Shown here: in pieces, positions 1-7,587 of the stretch
Position numbering within the stretch: the stretch's first letter is position 1
Layout: each line of letters starts with the position of its first letter
Source: an uncultured Acidobacteriaceae bacterium
Lineage (GTDB): Bacteria > Acidobacteriota > Terriglobia > Terriglobales > Acidobacteriaceae
NCBI GenBank assembly: GCA_903849645.1
Contig: CAINJJ010000012.1
Location: 1-40,162, forward strand
Direction: 5' to 3'
DNA: 40,162 nt
Translations under genes and position numbers: made by a program
Notes under the pieces: generated by a model
The model's input: the letters and a program-made list of their open reading frames with translations, nothing else
Told to the model about the DNA's origin: nothing
Databases searched by the model: none

Positions 1-2420
1 CTGCGCAACTGACAGCGCCGGTAACGCCGGTCCTTTCCGGCTCGAGCGTGAACTTCACCTGGAGCACTGGAAGCGGAGTCACACTCTACCAGTTGCTGGT
101 GGGCACGCACGGCGCAGGGACGTACGATGTGTTTGGCTCGTCTTACTTCACGAGCACTTCGCTGATCGTGGGGAACATTCCTACCGGCGGCGGACGGCTG
201 TATGTGCGGCTGCGTTCGTTCATCAACGGAGCCTGGCAGTTCAACGACTACACATTCACCGAATCGGGAACGGCGGCCAAAGCGCAACTGACGACGCCCA
301 GCGCGGGAAGTGTCACCGGACCAAGCGTGAGTTTTGGGTGGACGGCAGGCAGCGGCGTGGCGCTATACCACCTGTTGGTAGGAACAACCGGCGCGGGTTC
401 CAGCAACATTTTCAGTTCGGGGTATGTGCCCTCAACGAGCCTCAACGTAAGCGGGATTCCAGTGGCGGGCGCGGGCACGCTCTTTGTGCGCCTGAGGTCC
501 TACATCAACGGTGCCTGGCAGTGGAATGACTACACCTTCACGTATGGCGGCTGGCAGGTAAGCGGCAACGTGTTCCTCAGCAACAACTGCGGGTCCAACG
601 GAAACTCGGCTCCGATCACAGTAACGCTCGGCACGACACCCCCAAAGGTGACCACAACGGACGGATTTGGGCACTACAACTTCTCACCGGTGCCCAACGG
701 CACGTATTCGGTGACCCCGTCGATCACAGGACCCACTTCTATTTTCTCGCCGGCGACGCAAAACGTGACGGTGAGCGGCGGGAATGCCACTGTGCAGGAC
801 ATTGGCGCGGTTCTGGGCTATACAGTTTCCGGAACGGTGGCTTATGCCGGGGCGCAGACAGGCAGAACCTACGTCATGCTGAGCCCCAGCAATTGCGGTG
901 GCAATCCATTGGGCGTGAGCCTGGCGACGCCGGGGGCCTTCACGGTGCGCGGCGTGCCTCCGGGCACGTATTCGCTGGCGGCGTGGACCGATTCGCTGGG
1001 CTTTGGGTATCCGGACGCCTCGGATGCTTCGGGAACGGTCTCGAATGTGACGGTCTCAAACGCAAACCTCACGGGGCAGACGGTCACGATGACCGATCCC
1101 GTCGTGACGATTCCGGCGGCGCCGTCTGTGAATGCGATTACCCCAACCGACCTGGGTGTGGTGATCAACTTCAAAGCGGTGACCACGACATTGGGCAACG
1201 GCATCCAGGTGGAAGTGCCCACTTCGTACCAGGTGGGCTGGAGCACGAGTCCGACCTTTGCAACGATCGCCGGGAACAAGTCGTTCGCGGCGGGCGGAGC
1301 CAACGGCACAGGCGTGTTGATACTGAACAACCAGGTGCAAGGGTTGAGCAGCAACTTTGTCAACAGCACGACCTACTACTTCAGGGTGCGGGCGGTGAAC
1401 TCGGCCGGACACAGCCCATGGACGGTCTTCGGAGGCGCTGGAACAGCCACGCCGATCGTGGTTGGCGCGCCGACCGGGGGCAACACCGTCACCGGTACCG
1501 TGACCTTTACGGGCGAGCCGAACGGGCCCTTGTATGTGGGCTTCTATAACGTAACCAACGGGCAGGTAAATGCAACGAGCATCGCCAACCCGGTGAGCCC
1601 GCAGGCTTTCAGCGTGAACGTGCCGACGGGCAGCACCTACTACTTCTTTGCAGTGATCGACCAGAACAACGACGGTATGATCGACGCGGGCGACACCAGC
1701 AATACACACGGCGAACTGGCCCTGACGGCCATTTCGGGGCCGACATCGGGCTTGAACCTGACCCTGCCGGCGGCCGGCAGTTCTGCAAATGTGACCACCA
1801 TGCACTGGAAGCAGACCAACAACAACGGCACCTACACTGGCTACAACGTGAATTTTGATGTGCGCGAAGGCAACCTGTTGCCGGTGGCTGTGACGCTGAC
1901 GGCGGGGCCGAATTCGATCAACCCGATCGACATAGGCAAGTGCATCGACTGCGGCTCGGCGCAGTTCCAGTACTGGGTGCCTCTGAACTCCGTCACGCCG
2001 ACGGTGGGCGACACGTATACCTTCCACGTGACCTATTCGAACGGCACGGAGGAGGACAAGCAGCCCGCTGTAACCGGTGTGCTGAACGCCTTTACTACCA
2101 ACATGACGCCCAGCGGAGCAGGAGCGGGGACTACGCCGACGTTCTCCTGGACTGACCCGGCGAACGCCAGCAGCTACACCTACCAGTTCTATCTGCAGGC
2201 CAACAACGGCGGGACAGTCTGGTCGATTCCGGGCAACAACTCAAACAGCAAGGGCTTCTCCAGTTCCGTCACCTCGATCACGTGGGGCACTGATCCAACC
2301 GATGGCAGCAACCCGCCCTCGGTGGGGAGCCTGACGGTCGGAACCGGGTACACCTGGTCGCTGACGGCCCAGGACAGCAATGGGAACGGGGCGCAAACAC
2401 AGGTGAACTTCCAGCCGTAA
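1..2420 (+). CDS. Large secreted FN3/Ig-like repeat protein, 3' end
   Basis: The reading frame is open from the first base of the window, so the gene starts upstream and only about 805 C-terminal residues are seen. Two near-identical modules of about 87 residues stand first; each begins AQLT, carries GSGV-LY-LLVGT and ends NGAWQ-NDYTFT. Two carboxypeptidase-regulatory-like beta-sandwich modules follow (G-VSG-V, then PPGTYSL or PNGTYSV), then a fibronectin-III-like domain ending in YYFRVRAVNSAGHSPW. A module with a calcium-loop-like DQNNDGMIDAGD and a final Ig-like domain close the protein. There is no membrane anchor or sorting signal at the C-terminus. A cell-surface or secreted binding or structural role is inferred from domain type only; no catalytic domain is visible in this part. 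Confidence 0.85.
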   Translation, partial: AQLTAPVTPVLSGSSVNFTWSTGSGVTLYQLLVGTHGAGTYDVFGSSYFTSTSLIVGNIPTGGGRLYVRLRSFINGAWQFNDYTFTESGTAAKAQLTTPSAGSVTGPSVSFGWTAGSGVALYHLLVGTTGAGSSNIFSSGYVPSTSLNVSGIPVAGAGTLFVRLRSYINGAWQWNDYTFTYGGWQVSGNVFLSNNCGSNGNSAPITVTLGTTPPKVTTTDGFGHYNFSPVPNGTYSVTPSITGPTSIFSPATQNVTVSGGNATVQDIGAVLGYTVSGTVAYAGAQTGRTYVMLSPSNCGGNPLGVSLATPGAFTVRGVPPGTYSLAAWTDSLGFGYPDASDASGTVSNVTVSNANLTGQTVTMTDPVVTIPAAPSVNAITPTDLGVVINFKAVTTTLGNGIQVEVPTSYQVGWSTSPTFATIAGNKSFAAGGANGTGVLILNNQVQGLSSNFVNSTTYYFRVRAVNSAGHSPWTVFGGAGTATPIVVGAPTGGNTVTGTVTFTGEPNGPLYVGFYNVTNGQVNATSIANPVSPQAFSVNVPTGSTYYFFAVIDQNNDGMIDAGDTSNTHGELALTAISGPTSGLNLTLPAAGSSANVTTMHWKQTNNNGTYTGYNVNFDVREGNLLPVAVTLTAGPNSINPIDIGKCIDCGSAQFQYWVPLNSVTPTVGDTYTFHVTYSNGTEEDKQPAVTGVLNAFTTNMTPSGAGAGTTPTFSWTDPANASSYTYQFYLQANNGGTVWSIPGNNSNSKGFSSSVTSITWGTDPTDGSNPPSVGSLTVGTGYTWSLTAQDSNGNGAQTQVNFQP

Positions 2421-2446
2421 GGCCGGTTCCACATCAATCTACAGAG

Positions 2447-2478
2447 GCGGCCAACCTTCGGGTTGGCCGCTTTCTTTT
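2447..2478 (+). terminator. Intrinsic terminator after the FN3 repeat gene
   Basis: A perfect 10-bp stem (GCGGCCAACC and its complement) closes a TTCG tetraloop and is followed by TTTCTTTT. It starts 26 bases after the stop codon. The stable UUCG-type loop plus U-rich tail is textbook rho-independent termination. Confidence 0.93.
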
Positions 2479-2617
2479 CAGGGGAGAGACGGGCGGAGAG
2501 AGCAGGCTGGCAGATTGCCGGGAAGATTGCCTACAATCGGTAGGATGTTGGAGGGGGGGCTTGCGAGGCCTCCTTTCAACGCAGGTTGGAAGCAATCGAG
2601 TTTGCACCGGAGAGACG

Positions 2618-3406
2618 ATGGTGAATGGAATGAAGGCACGCAGTGTTGTGTTGACCGTGGCGGCGATGGCGATGGTTTGGGCGCCTGCCCAGATGAGAGC
2701 GCAGGAGGCGGGGACCCTGCCCGAGACCAAGGCGCCGGCGGTTGCGGCCAAGCCGGTGGACGACTGGAAGGCCCGCCATGACAAGCAGTTGAAGGAAGAC
2801 TGGCCGTGGCTGGGAAAGTTCAAGGAGGCGAACATGAAGCTGGCTCCGCCTGCGCCGGGAGAAGACCGGGTGGTGTTCATGGGCGATTCCATTACCGAAG
2901 GCTGGAAGATCGAGGACTCATTTCCCGGCAAGCCGTATATCAACCGGGGCATCAGCGGCCAGACCGCGCCGCAGATGGTGCTGCGGTTCCGGCAGGATGT
3001 GATCGCGCTGCAGCCGAAGGTGGTGGTGATTCTGGCGGGGACCAACGACATCGCGGGCAACACGGGTGCGGAGACGCTGGAACAGATTGAAGGGTACCTG
3101 GCCTCAATGGCGGAGCTGGCGGCGGCCAACCACATCAAAGTGGTGCTGTGTTCGGTGCTGCCGGCCTTTGACTATCCGTGGGACCGGGGGCATGCGCCGG
3201 CGCCGAAGATCCTGGCCATCAATGCCTGGCTGAAGGCCTACGCGGCGGAGAAGGGGCACGTCTATGTGGACTACCACACGGCGATGAAGGACGAGCGGGA
3301 CGGGCTTCCGGCCAAACTGAGCGGGGACGGGGTACATCCCAAGCCTGCCGGGTATGCCGTGATGGCTCCCCTGGTGGAAGCGGGGATTGAGAAGGCGCTG
3401 CAGTAG
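2618..3406 (+). CDS. Exported SGNH/GDSL hydrolase
   Basis: This 262-residue protein has an N-terminal signal peptide (hydrophobic residues 9-23, likely cleavage after MRAQ). The SGNH blocks are all present: block I GDSIT with nucleophile Ser91, block II glycine in NRGISGQT (about 111), block III GTND (Asn143), and block V DGVHP with Asp237 and His240. The family hydrolyses esters (lipids, acetylated sugars); the substrate here is unknown. The ATG at 2618 was chosen because GGAGAG lies just upstream; an in-frame codon at 2561 has no ribosome site. A TACAAT box at 2532-2537 is a possible -10, with a short direct repeat (AGATTGCC at 2513 and 2525) near the expected -35. The preceding terminator shows it is transcribed separately. 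Confidence 0.92.
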   Translation: MVNGMKARSVVLTVAAMAMVWAPAQMRAQEAGTLPETKAPAVAAKPVDDWKARHDKQLKEDWPWLGKFKEANMKLAPPAPGEDRVVFMGDSITEGWKIEDSFPGKPYINRGISGQTAPQMVLRFRQDVIALQPKVVVILAGTNDIAGNTGAETLEQIEGYLASMAELAAANHIKVVLCSVLPAFDYPWDRGHAPAPKILAINAWLKAYAAEKGHVYVDYHTAMKDERDGLPAKLSGDGVHPKPAGYAVMAPLVEAGIEKALQ

Positions 3407-3450
3407 GGACTGAGCAGCCAGGCAACCAAGGGACCGAGCGACTGCATTGA

Positions 3451-3484
3451 GGGGGTGCGCATTGCTAAATGGTGCGAATCCCCC
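3451..3484 (+). promoter_or_regulatory. Imperfect hairpin upstream of rpmE, possible L31 leader
   Basis: GGGGG at 3451-3455 pairs with CCCCC at 3480-3484, and CGCA at 3458-3461 with TGCG at 3473-3476, separated by a small internal loop and closed by an 11-base loop. It ends 43 bases before the rpmE start codon. Several other phyla have L31 leader RNAs; a leader in this lineage is my inference. Confidence 0.4.
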
Positions 3485-3527
3485 TACAATGGAGGAGAAG
3501 ATTTGCAGGAAAGGTCTGTCTAAAGCG

Positions 3528-3767
3528 ATGCCGAAGGAAAAGATTCATCCCAATTACGCCGCGGTGCAGGTAAAGTGCGCCTGCGGAAGCAACTTTGAGA
3601 CCCGTTCGACCCACAAGGGCGACATTCACGTGGAAATCTGCTCGGTTTGCCACCCGTTCTTTACGGGCAAGCAGCGCCTGGTGGACACAGCCGGACGCGT
3701 CGAGCGTTTCCGCCGCAAGTATGCCAAGTCGGACACGGCGCAGGCAGCAGCGGCAGCAACCAAGTAA
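3528..3767 (+). CDS. rpmE: 50S ribosomal protein L31
   Basis: L31 bridges the two ribosomal subunits near the central protuberance. The 79-residue product starts [10 protein letters not shown], has the conserved CAC and [12 protein letters not shown] cysteines of the zinc-binding form, and ends in a lysine- and alanine-rich tail ([16 protein letters not shown]). The ATG at 3528 gives the usual family N-terminus; the upstream ATG at 3489 would add 13 non-conserved residues. AGGAAAGG lies 13-20 bases upstream, a rather long spacing. The gene is monocistronic: a hairpin precedes it and a terminator follows. Confidence 0.95.
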   Translation: MPKEKIHPNYAAVQVKCACGSNFETRSTHKGDIHVEICSVCHPFFTGKQRLVDTAGRVERFRRKYAKSDTAQAAAAATK

Positions 3768-3796
3768 TCGGTTCACGGCCACGGGCCGGAAAGATG

Positions 3797-3829
3797 AGGC
3801 CTCCGCCAGCGCGGGGGCCTTGTTGTTTG
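3797..3829 (+). terminator. Intrinsic terminator of rpmE
   Basis: AGGCCTCCGC (3797-3806) pairs with GCGGGGGCCT (3811-3820) with one T-G wobble, around a CAGC loop, followed by the T-rich TGTTGTTTG. It lies 29 bases after the rpmE stop. Confidence 0.85.
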
Positions 3830-3833
3830 TGCA

Positions 3834-3861
3834 GGAACAGGGACCAGGGAACAGGGATCAA
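3834..3861 (+). repeat. Seven-base tandem repeat, four units
   Basis: Units GGAACAG, GGACCAG, GGAACAG and GGATCAA follow without a gap between the rpmE terminator and the next gene. They share the seven-base period and the purine-rich GGAnCAG pattern of the larger array at 7438-7530 and the one inside dusB. Confidence 0.7.
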
Positions 3862-3885
3862 CAACCCGGAGGGATGTGAGCAGGC

Positions 3886-4221
3886 ATGCCACGCGCGAAA
3901 CGTTCGATTGAGGCCTCAGTAACCGTGGATGATGTTGCCCTGGTGTGGCATTTGCACCGGGAGCAGCTATGGTGCCCTCCGGACGGCTGGAGGGGCATGG
4001 CGATCCATGTGCGGGTGGCGGAGCTGACGCGGCGGGAGCTGTTTCTGGAGTACCCGGCGTTTGTGACGCAGAAGGCGGGCTTCATGCGCATGGACCCTCC
4101 GCGGCCGAATATTCTTCCGGCAAAGGTGGCCGCGCACATCCGGCAGGCGATGGAGGCTGGATGGGACCCCGGTTCGCGGGGCAAGCCGTTTGTGTTTGAA
4201 GTGGAAGAGCTGCCGAGCTGA
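3886..4221 (+). CDS. Conserved-looking unknown protein, 111 residues
   Basis: I do not recognise this family. The protein is soluble, with no signal peptide or membrane segment. Tryptophan-rich stretches (VWHLHREQLWCPPDGW) are followed by an AELTRRELFLEYP helix-like region and a C-terminus ending VFEVEELPS. GAGCAGG precedes the ATG, and the stop is 18 bases before dusB, so the two are probably co-transcribed. GC-rich third positions and this spacing support real coding. A role near tRNA modification would be a guess from position only. Confidence 0.7.
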   Translation: MPRAKRSIEASVTVDDVALVWHLHREQLWCPPDGWRGMAIHVRVAELTRRELFLEYPAFVTQKAGFMRMDPPRPNILPAKVAAHIRQAMEAGWDPGSRGKPFVFEVEELPS

Positions 4222-4239
4222 CGGGGAGGACAGAGTTCA

Positions 4240-5478
4240 ATGGCGGGCAAGGGCTTCACCGTAAAGAAGGACTGGGACAACCCCAAGAAGCACGCGATGC
4301 CTGCAGAGGCGCGAGTGCCGGCGGAGATGCGCCTGGGGCCCGTTGTGGTGGCTCCGGCCACGGTGCTTGCGCCCATGGCGGGGGTGACGGACACCGTCTT
4401 TCGGCGGTTCATCCGCCATGCGAGCCTGTTTACAAGGGATCATGGGTCAGGGGCCGGGAATCAAGAGCAGTCAGGCGTAGAGGCGGCGGTCACCAATGCG
4501 CAGTCGGGCTGCGGGCTGCTGATGACGGAGTTCACCTCGGCGGACGGCCTCTCGCGGATGCGGGAGACGAAAAGGCGACGGTATCTCACCTTCTATGAAG
4601 ACGAGCACCCCATCGGGGCGCAGTTGTTTGGAGCGAACCCCGAAACCCTTGCGGACGCGGCGCGAATCGTGGAAGAGACGGGCTTTGACACCGTGGACCT
4701 GAACCTGGGCTGCCCGGCCAAGCGGGTGGTGGGGTCGAACGGCGGTTCCGGTCTGCTGCGGGACCTCGGCCGTATCGATGAGATCTTCAAGGCGGTGCGG
4801 CGGGCGGTGACGATTCCCTTCACCGTGAAGTTCCGCATGGGCTGGAACGACAAGGACATCGTCTGCGTAGAGCTGGCGCGCATGGCCGAGTCCGAAGGGC
4901 TGGACGGGCTGGCGCTGCATGCGCGGACGCGCGAGCAGGGCTACAGCGGACAGGCGCGCTGGGAGTGGATTGCGCGGGTCAAGGACGCGGTGCGGATTCC
5001 GGTGGTGGGCAATGGCGACATTCGCACCCCGGAGGACGCCGCGGCGATGGTGGCGCAGACGGGATGCGACGCGGTGATGATCGGGCGCGCGGCTCCCGCG
5101 AACCCTTGGATATTCCGGCAGATTGCGCAGTACACCGCGACCGGCGCCTATGACCGGCCCACGGTGGAAGACCGGTACCGGATGATCCGCTCCTACTTCA
5201 AGATGCTGCTGGACGAGGTGGAAGCGACCAAGGACCTGCCCCGCGACGGGCGCATGGGCGAGACGGCAGGCAAGATGAAGCAGTTTGCCACCTGGTTTAC
5301 GCATGGCGTAGCCGGCGGGGCCAAGCTGCGCAAGGCGATCTACACGGCCAGGACCGGCGAGACCGTGCTGGCCGAGGTAGATGCGTTCTTTGAGGCGCAG
5401 ATCGCGGGCGGCGGAGAGATCGCGGCATCGGAAGACGATGCGGCGGATTTTCCGGCGGAGCTGCTGGTGTGCGATTGA
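4240..5478 (+). CDS. dusB: tRNA-dihydrouridine synthase with N-terminal insertion
   Basis: Dus enzymes are FMN-dependent reductases that turn specific tRNA uridines into dihydrouridine. The 412-residue protein has the TIM-barrel start APMAGVTD (about 44-51), the TEFTSADGLSR segment, DLNLGCPAKRV with catalytic Cys158, the KFRMGW and LHARTREQGYSG phosphate/FMN elements, and GNGDI and MIGRAA near the barrel end. GGGGAGG lies ten bases upstream of the ATG. About 29 extra residues (60-88) sit between FRRFIR and GCGLLMTEF, where typical DusB continues directly. Part of that insertion is encoded by a degenerate seven-base repeat (4435-4469). The barrel core is intact, so the enzyme is probably active. 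Confidence 0.93.
   Translation: MAGKGFTVKKDWDNPKKHAMPAEARVPAEMRLGPVVVAPATVLAPMAGVTDTVFRRFIRHASLFTRDHGSGAGNQEQSGVEAAVTNAQSGCGLLMTEFTSADGLSRMRETKRRRYLTFYEDEHPIGAQLFGANPETLADAARIVEETGFDTVDLNLGCPAKRVVGSNGGSGLLRDLGRIDEIFKAVRRAVTIPFTVKFRMGWNDKDIVCVELARMAESEGLDGLALHARTREQGYSGQARWEWIARVKDAVRIPVVGNGDIRTPEDAAAMVAQTGCDAVMIGRAAPANPWIFRQIAQYTATGAYDRPTVEDRYRMIRSYFKMLLDEVEATKDLPRDGRMGETAGKMKQFATWFTHGVAGGAKLRKAIYTARTGETVLAEVDAFFEAQIAGGGEIAASEDDAADFPAELLVCD
4435..4469 (+). repeat. Degenerate seven-base repeat inside the dusB coding sequence
   Basis: Five units can be read with period seven: AGGGATC, ATGGGTC, AGGGGCC, GGGAATC, AAGAGCA. They encode part of the dusB insertion and resemble the intergenic arrays at 3834-3861 and 7438-7530. 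Confidence 0.55.
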
Positions 5479-5500
5479 GGCCGGCTGAGGACTGAGGTTT

Positions 5501-5536
5501 CCCACCCATTTCGCAAAGTGCGCGAAATGGATGGGG
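5501..5536. repeat. REP-like palindrome, copy 1
   Basis: CCCACCCATTTCGC (5501-5514) pairs with GCGAAATGGATGGGG (5522-5536), interrupted only by one C-A mismatch. It sits between the convergent ends of dusB and the thiolase gene. A second copy with the same mismatch at the same place lies at 36222-36258. Upstream, GGCTGAG-GACTGAG (about 5482-5496) looks like two more seven-base units. Confidence 0.7.
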
Positions 5537-5590
5537 CACCCGGCGATTGAGCCTCGCGATCGCCGGCAAAAGCCAAACAATTTCAATGCT

Positions 5591-6778
5591 TTAGAAAGCC
5601 TCGACGGCGAGAGCTACGGCGTTGCCTCCGCCCAGGCAGAGGGCGGCGATGCCGCGCCTTTTGCCGTAGCGGCGCAAGGCGTAGAGCAGCGTGGCCAGTA
5701 CGCGGGCTCCACTGGCGCCGATGGGGTGGCCTATGGCGACCGCGCCGCCGTGGACGTTGACTTTGGTCGGGTCGAGGCCCAGTTCGCGGTTCACGGCGAG
5801 AGCCTGAACGCTGAATGCTTCATTCAACTCAAGCAAATCCACTGAATCGAGGGGCCAGCCGGCCTTGGCGGCCACGGCGCGCACCGCGTCTATGGGAGCC
5901 AGCCCCATCCACTCCGGCTCGCGGCCTGCCGTGGCCTGGGCGCGGATGACGGCGAGCGGGGCAAGGCCCAGTTCCCTTGCCTGCTGGGCGCCAGCCACCA
6001 CGACTGCGGCGGCTCCGTCGCTGACGCCGGGGGCGTTGCCTGCGGTGACGGTACCCTCAGGCTGGAAGGCTGGCTTCAAACGCGCCAGGGCCTCAGCCGT
6101 GGTCGCGGGACGGATGGACTCGTCGGCGGCGAAGATGCGGGAAGCTTCGCCCTTTTTGGCTGCGGGAATGTCGACGGGCAGGATTTCGTCGCTGAAAAGG
6201 CCGTCGGCGCTGGCCGCGGCGGCGCGGCGGTGGGACTCTGCCGCGAAGGCGTCCTGTTCTTCGCGGCTGATGCCGTAGCGGGCGGCGATCAACTCGGCGG
6301 CTGCGCCCATGTGGAAGTCGTTGTAGGGGTCCCAGAGGCCGTCATGGATCATGGCATCCACAACAGCTCCGTTGCCCATGCGGTAGCCGCCGCGCGCCTG
6401 GGGCAGCAGGTAGGGCGCGTTGGTCATGGACTCCATGCCGCCCGCGACCACGAAGGCTGCGTTCCCGGTCAGGATGGCCTGCGCGGCAAGAGCCACGGCC
6501 TTGAGGGAGGAGCCGCACACCTTGTTGATGGTGAGAGCTGCCGCCTGGTAGGGGAGTCCGCCGTGGATGGCGGCCTGGCGGGCGGGATGCTGGCCGAGCC
6601 CTGCCTGGAGGACGCAGCCGAGGATGCACTCGTCGATTTGCCGCGGGGCGCACCCGGCGCGCCGAACGGCTTCGCGGACAACGAGGGCGCCGAGTTGGGG
6701 AGCGGAAAAGGACTGAAGCGCGCCCTGAAATCGGCCAACAGGGGTGCGGACGGCGGAGAGGATGACAGGGTCGTTCAA
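5591..6778 (-). CDS. Acetyl-CoA C-acyltransferase (thiolase)
   Basis: Thiolases condense or cleave acyl-CoA with CoA or acetyl-CoA. The 395-residue length fits the tetrameric class. The acyl-carrying cysteine is Cys88 in [19 protein letters not shown] supplies His351 and CLGGGNAVA supplies Cys381, the acid/base pair. The motif [12 protein letters not shown] is also typical. The start is TTG at 6778, supported by GGAG seven bases upstream and by the expected N-terminus [16 protein letters not shown]. It stands alone: the dusB end is convergent and the upstream DUF779 gene ends 281 bases away. Whether it is biosynthetic or degradative cannot be told from this context. Confidence 0.94.
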   Translation of the reverse strand: MNDPVILSAVRTPVGRFQGALQSFSAPQLGALVVREAVRRAGCAPRQIDECILGCVLQAGLGQHPARQAAIHGGLPYQAAALTINKVCGSSLKAVALAAQAILTGNAAFVVAGGMESMTNAPYLLPQARGGYRMGNGAVVDAMIHDGLWDPYNDFHMGAAAELIAARYGISREEQDAFAAESHRRAAAASADGLFSDEILPVDIPAAKKGEASRIFAADESIRPATTAEALARLKPAFQPEGTVTAGNAPGVSDGAAAVVVAGAQQARELGLAPLAVIRAQATAGREPEWMGLAPIDAVRAVAAKAGWPLDSVDLLELNEAFSVQALAVNRELGLDPTKVNVHGGAVAIGHPIGASGARVLATLLYALRRYGKRRGIAALCLGGGNAVALAVEAF

Positions 6779-7059
6779 GGTGAGTCTCCGGGCGGAACTC
6801 TATTTGCCCCACGGTCAAGAGCTACCCATCTATTCTGGCGCATCCACCCGCGGGCTGAACAGGCTGCGGGAGAGCCCCATACGTGCCACCGAAGTGTCAG
6901 GGCACAAGTTCAGTCGTTCCATAAGTGACCTGTAATCAACGGTTTTTAGCCCATGCGGGACGCGCTGCAGGGACTCTGACCTCTTAACAGGCCATTTTCC
7001 GCAGCCTGTGAAGCCCCTTCCCTGCAAACGTTCAAGCGACCACTTTGCAACAGGGAAAG
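6779..7059. other. Intergenic stretch between DUF779 and thiolase
   Basis: It must hold the thiolase promoter on the minus strand, but I see no convincing -10/-35 pair. The GGAG ribosome site for the TTG start lies at its left edge. No RNA gene or repeat is recognised. Confidence 0.5.
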
Positions 7060-7434
7060 CTAGATGCGCCCCGCGGCGCGCAGGTCGCGAATCTCTTCGC
7101 CGTCAAAGATGCGGGAGCGGATGAGAAAGCGGACCCCTTCGGCGTTGTCGAGCGAAAACATGCCGCCGCGGCCCGGAACCACATCGAGCGTGAGCTGGGT
7201 GTGCTTCCAGTAGTCGAACTGGCTGCGGCTCATGTAGAAGGGCTCCCCGTCGACCTCGCCAAGCTGGACGTCGGAGTCGCCCACGAGAAACTCGCCGCGC
7301 GGGTAGCACATCGGCGAGGAACCATCGCAGCAGCCGCCGGACTGGTGGAACATCAGCGCGCCGTGCTTGCCGCGCAGGGTGCGGATCAGCTGGATGGCCA
7401 GGTCGGTGGCGAGAACTTGGGGAGGGAGGGGCAT
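7060..7434 (-). CDS. DUF779 protein, partner of aldehyde dehydrogenase
   Basis: This 124-residue protein matches the DUF779 family, which is typically found beside AldB/ExaC-type aldehyde dehydrogenases; its biochemical role is not known to me. The signature is HQSGGCCDGSSPMCYP with Cys35, Cys36 and Cys43, then GEVDGEPFYMS, FDYWKHTQLTLDVVPGRGGMFSL and EGVRFLIRSR. The cysteine cluster suggests metal or redox chemistry (inference). The ATG at 7434 gives the normal family length. A frame open to an ATG at 7572 would add 46 residues, mostly encoded by the seven-base repeat, so I reject it as the start. No Shine-Dalgarno site is visible, because the repeat occupies that position. It lies downstream of aldB on the same strand. 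Confidence 0.87.
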   Translation of the reverse strand: MPLPPQVLATDLAIQLIRTLRGKHGALMFHQSGGCCDGSSPMCYPRGEFLVGDSDVQLGEVDGEPFYMSRSQFDYWKHTQLTLDVVPGRGGMFSLDNAEGVRFLIRSRIFDGEEIRDLRAAGRI

Positions 7435-7437
7435 AGG

Positions 7438-7530
7438 CAGTGGACAGTGGACAGTGAACAGTGAACAGTGGACAGTGGACAGTGGACAGTGAACAGTGAA
7501 CGGTGGACCGTGAGCAGTGGGCAGTGGGAC
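7438..7530. repeat. Seven-base tandem repeat array, twelve full units
   Basis: Twelve units run from 7441 to 7524, mostly TGGACAG or TGAACAG with decay toward the right (TGGACCG, TGAGCAG, TGGGCAG), plus partial units at both ends. The array lies immediately in front of the DUF779 start codon, between aldB and DUF779, and contains no stop in the DUF779 frame. Confidence 0.95.
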
Positions 7531-7565
7531 TCCGCGCTGGCGACGGGTTTTTCGCCGGCGCGGAG
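7530..7565. other. Strong stem-loop between aldB and DUF779
   Basis: CTCCGCGCTGGCG (7530-7542) pairs with CGCCGGCGCGGAG (7553-7565), 13 positions with one mismatch, around a ten-base loop. There is no T tract after it in the direction of the operon, so it is not a classical terminator. It could be a processing or attenuation site within the aldB-DUF779 transcript. Confidence 0.6.
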
Positions 7566-7587
7566 CGCCCATTGACCCGGTTCGAGT

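Noticed and set aside
7435..7572. An upstream ATG giving DUF779 46 more residues
   Set aside because: The extra part is mostly translated seven-base repeat, has no ribosome site and exceeds the family's normal length.
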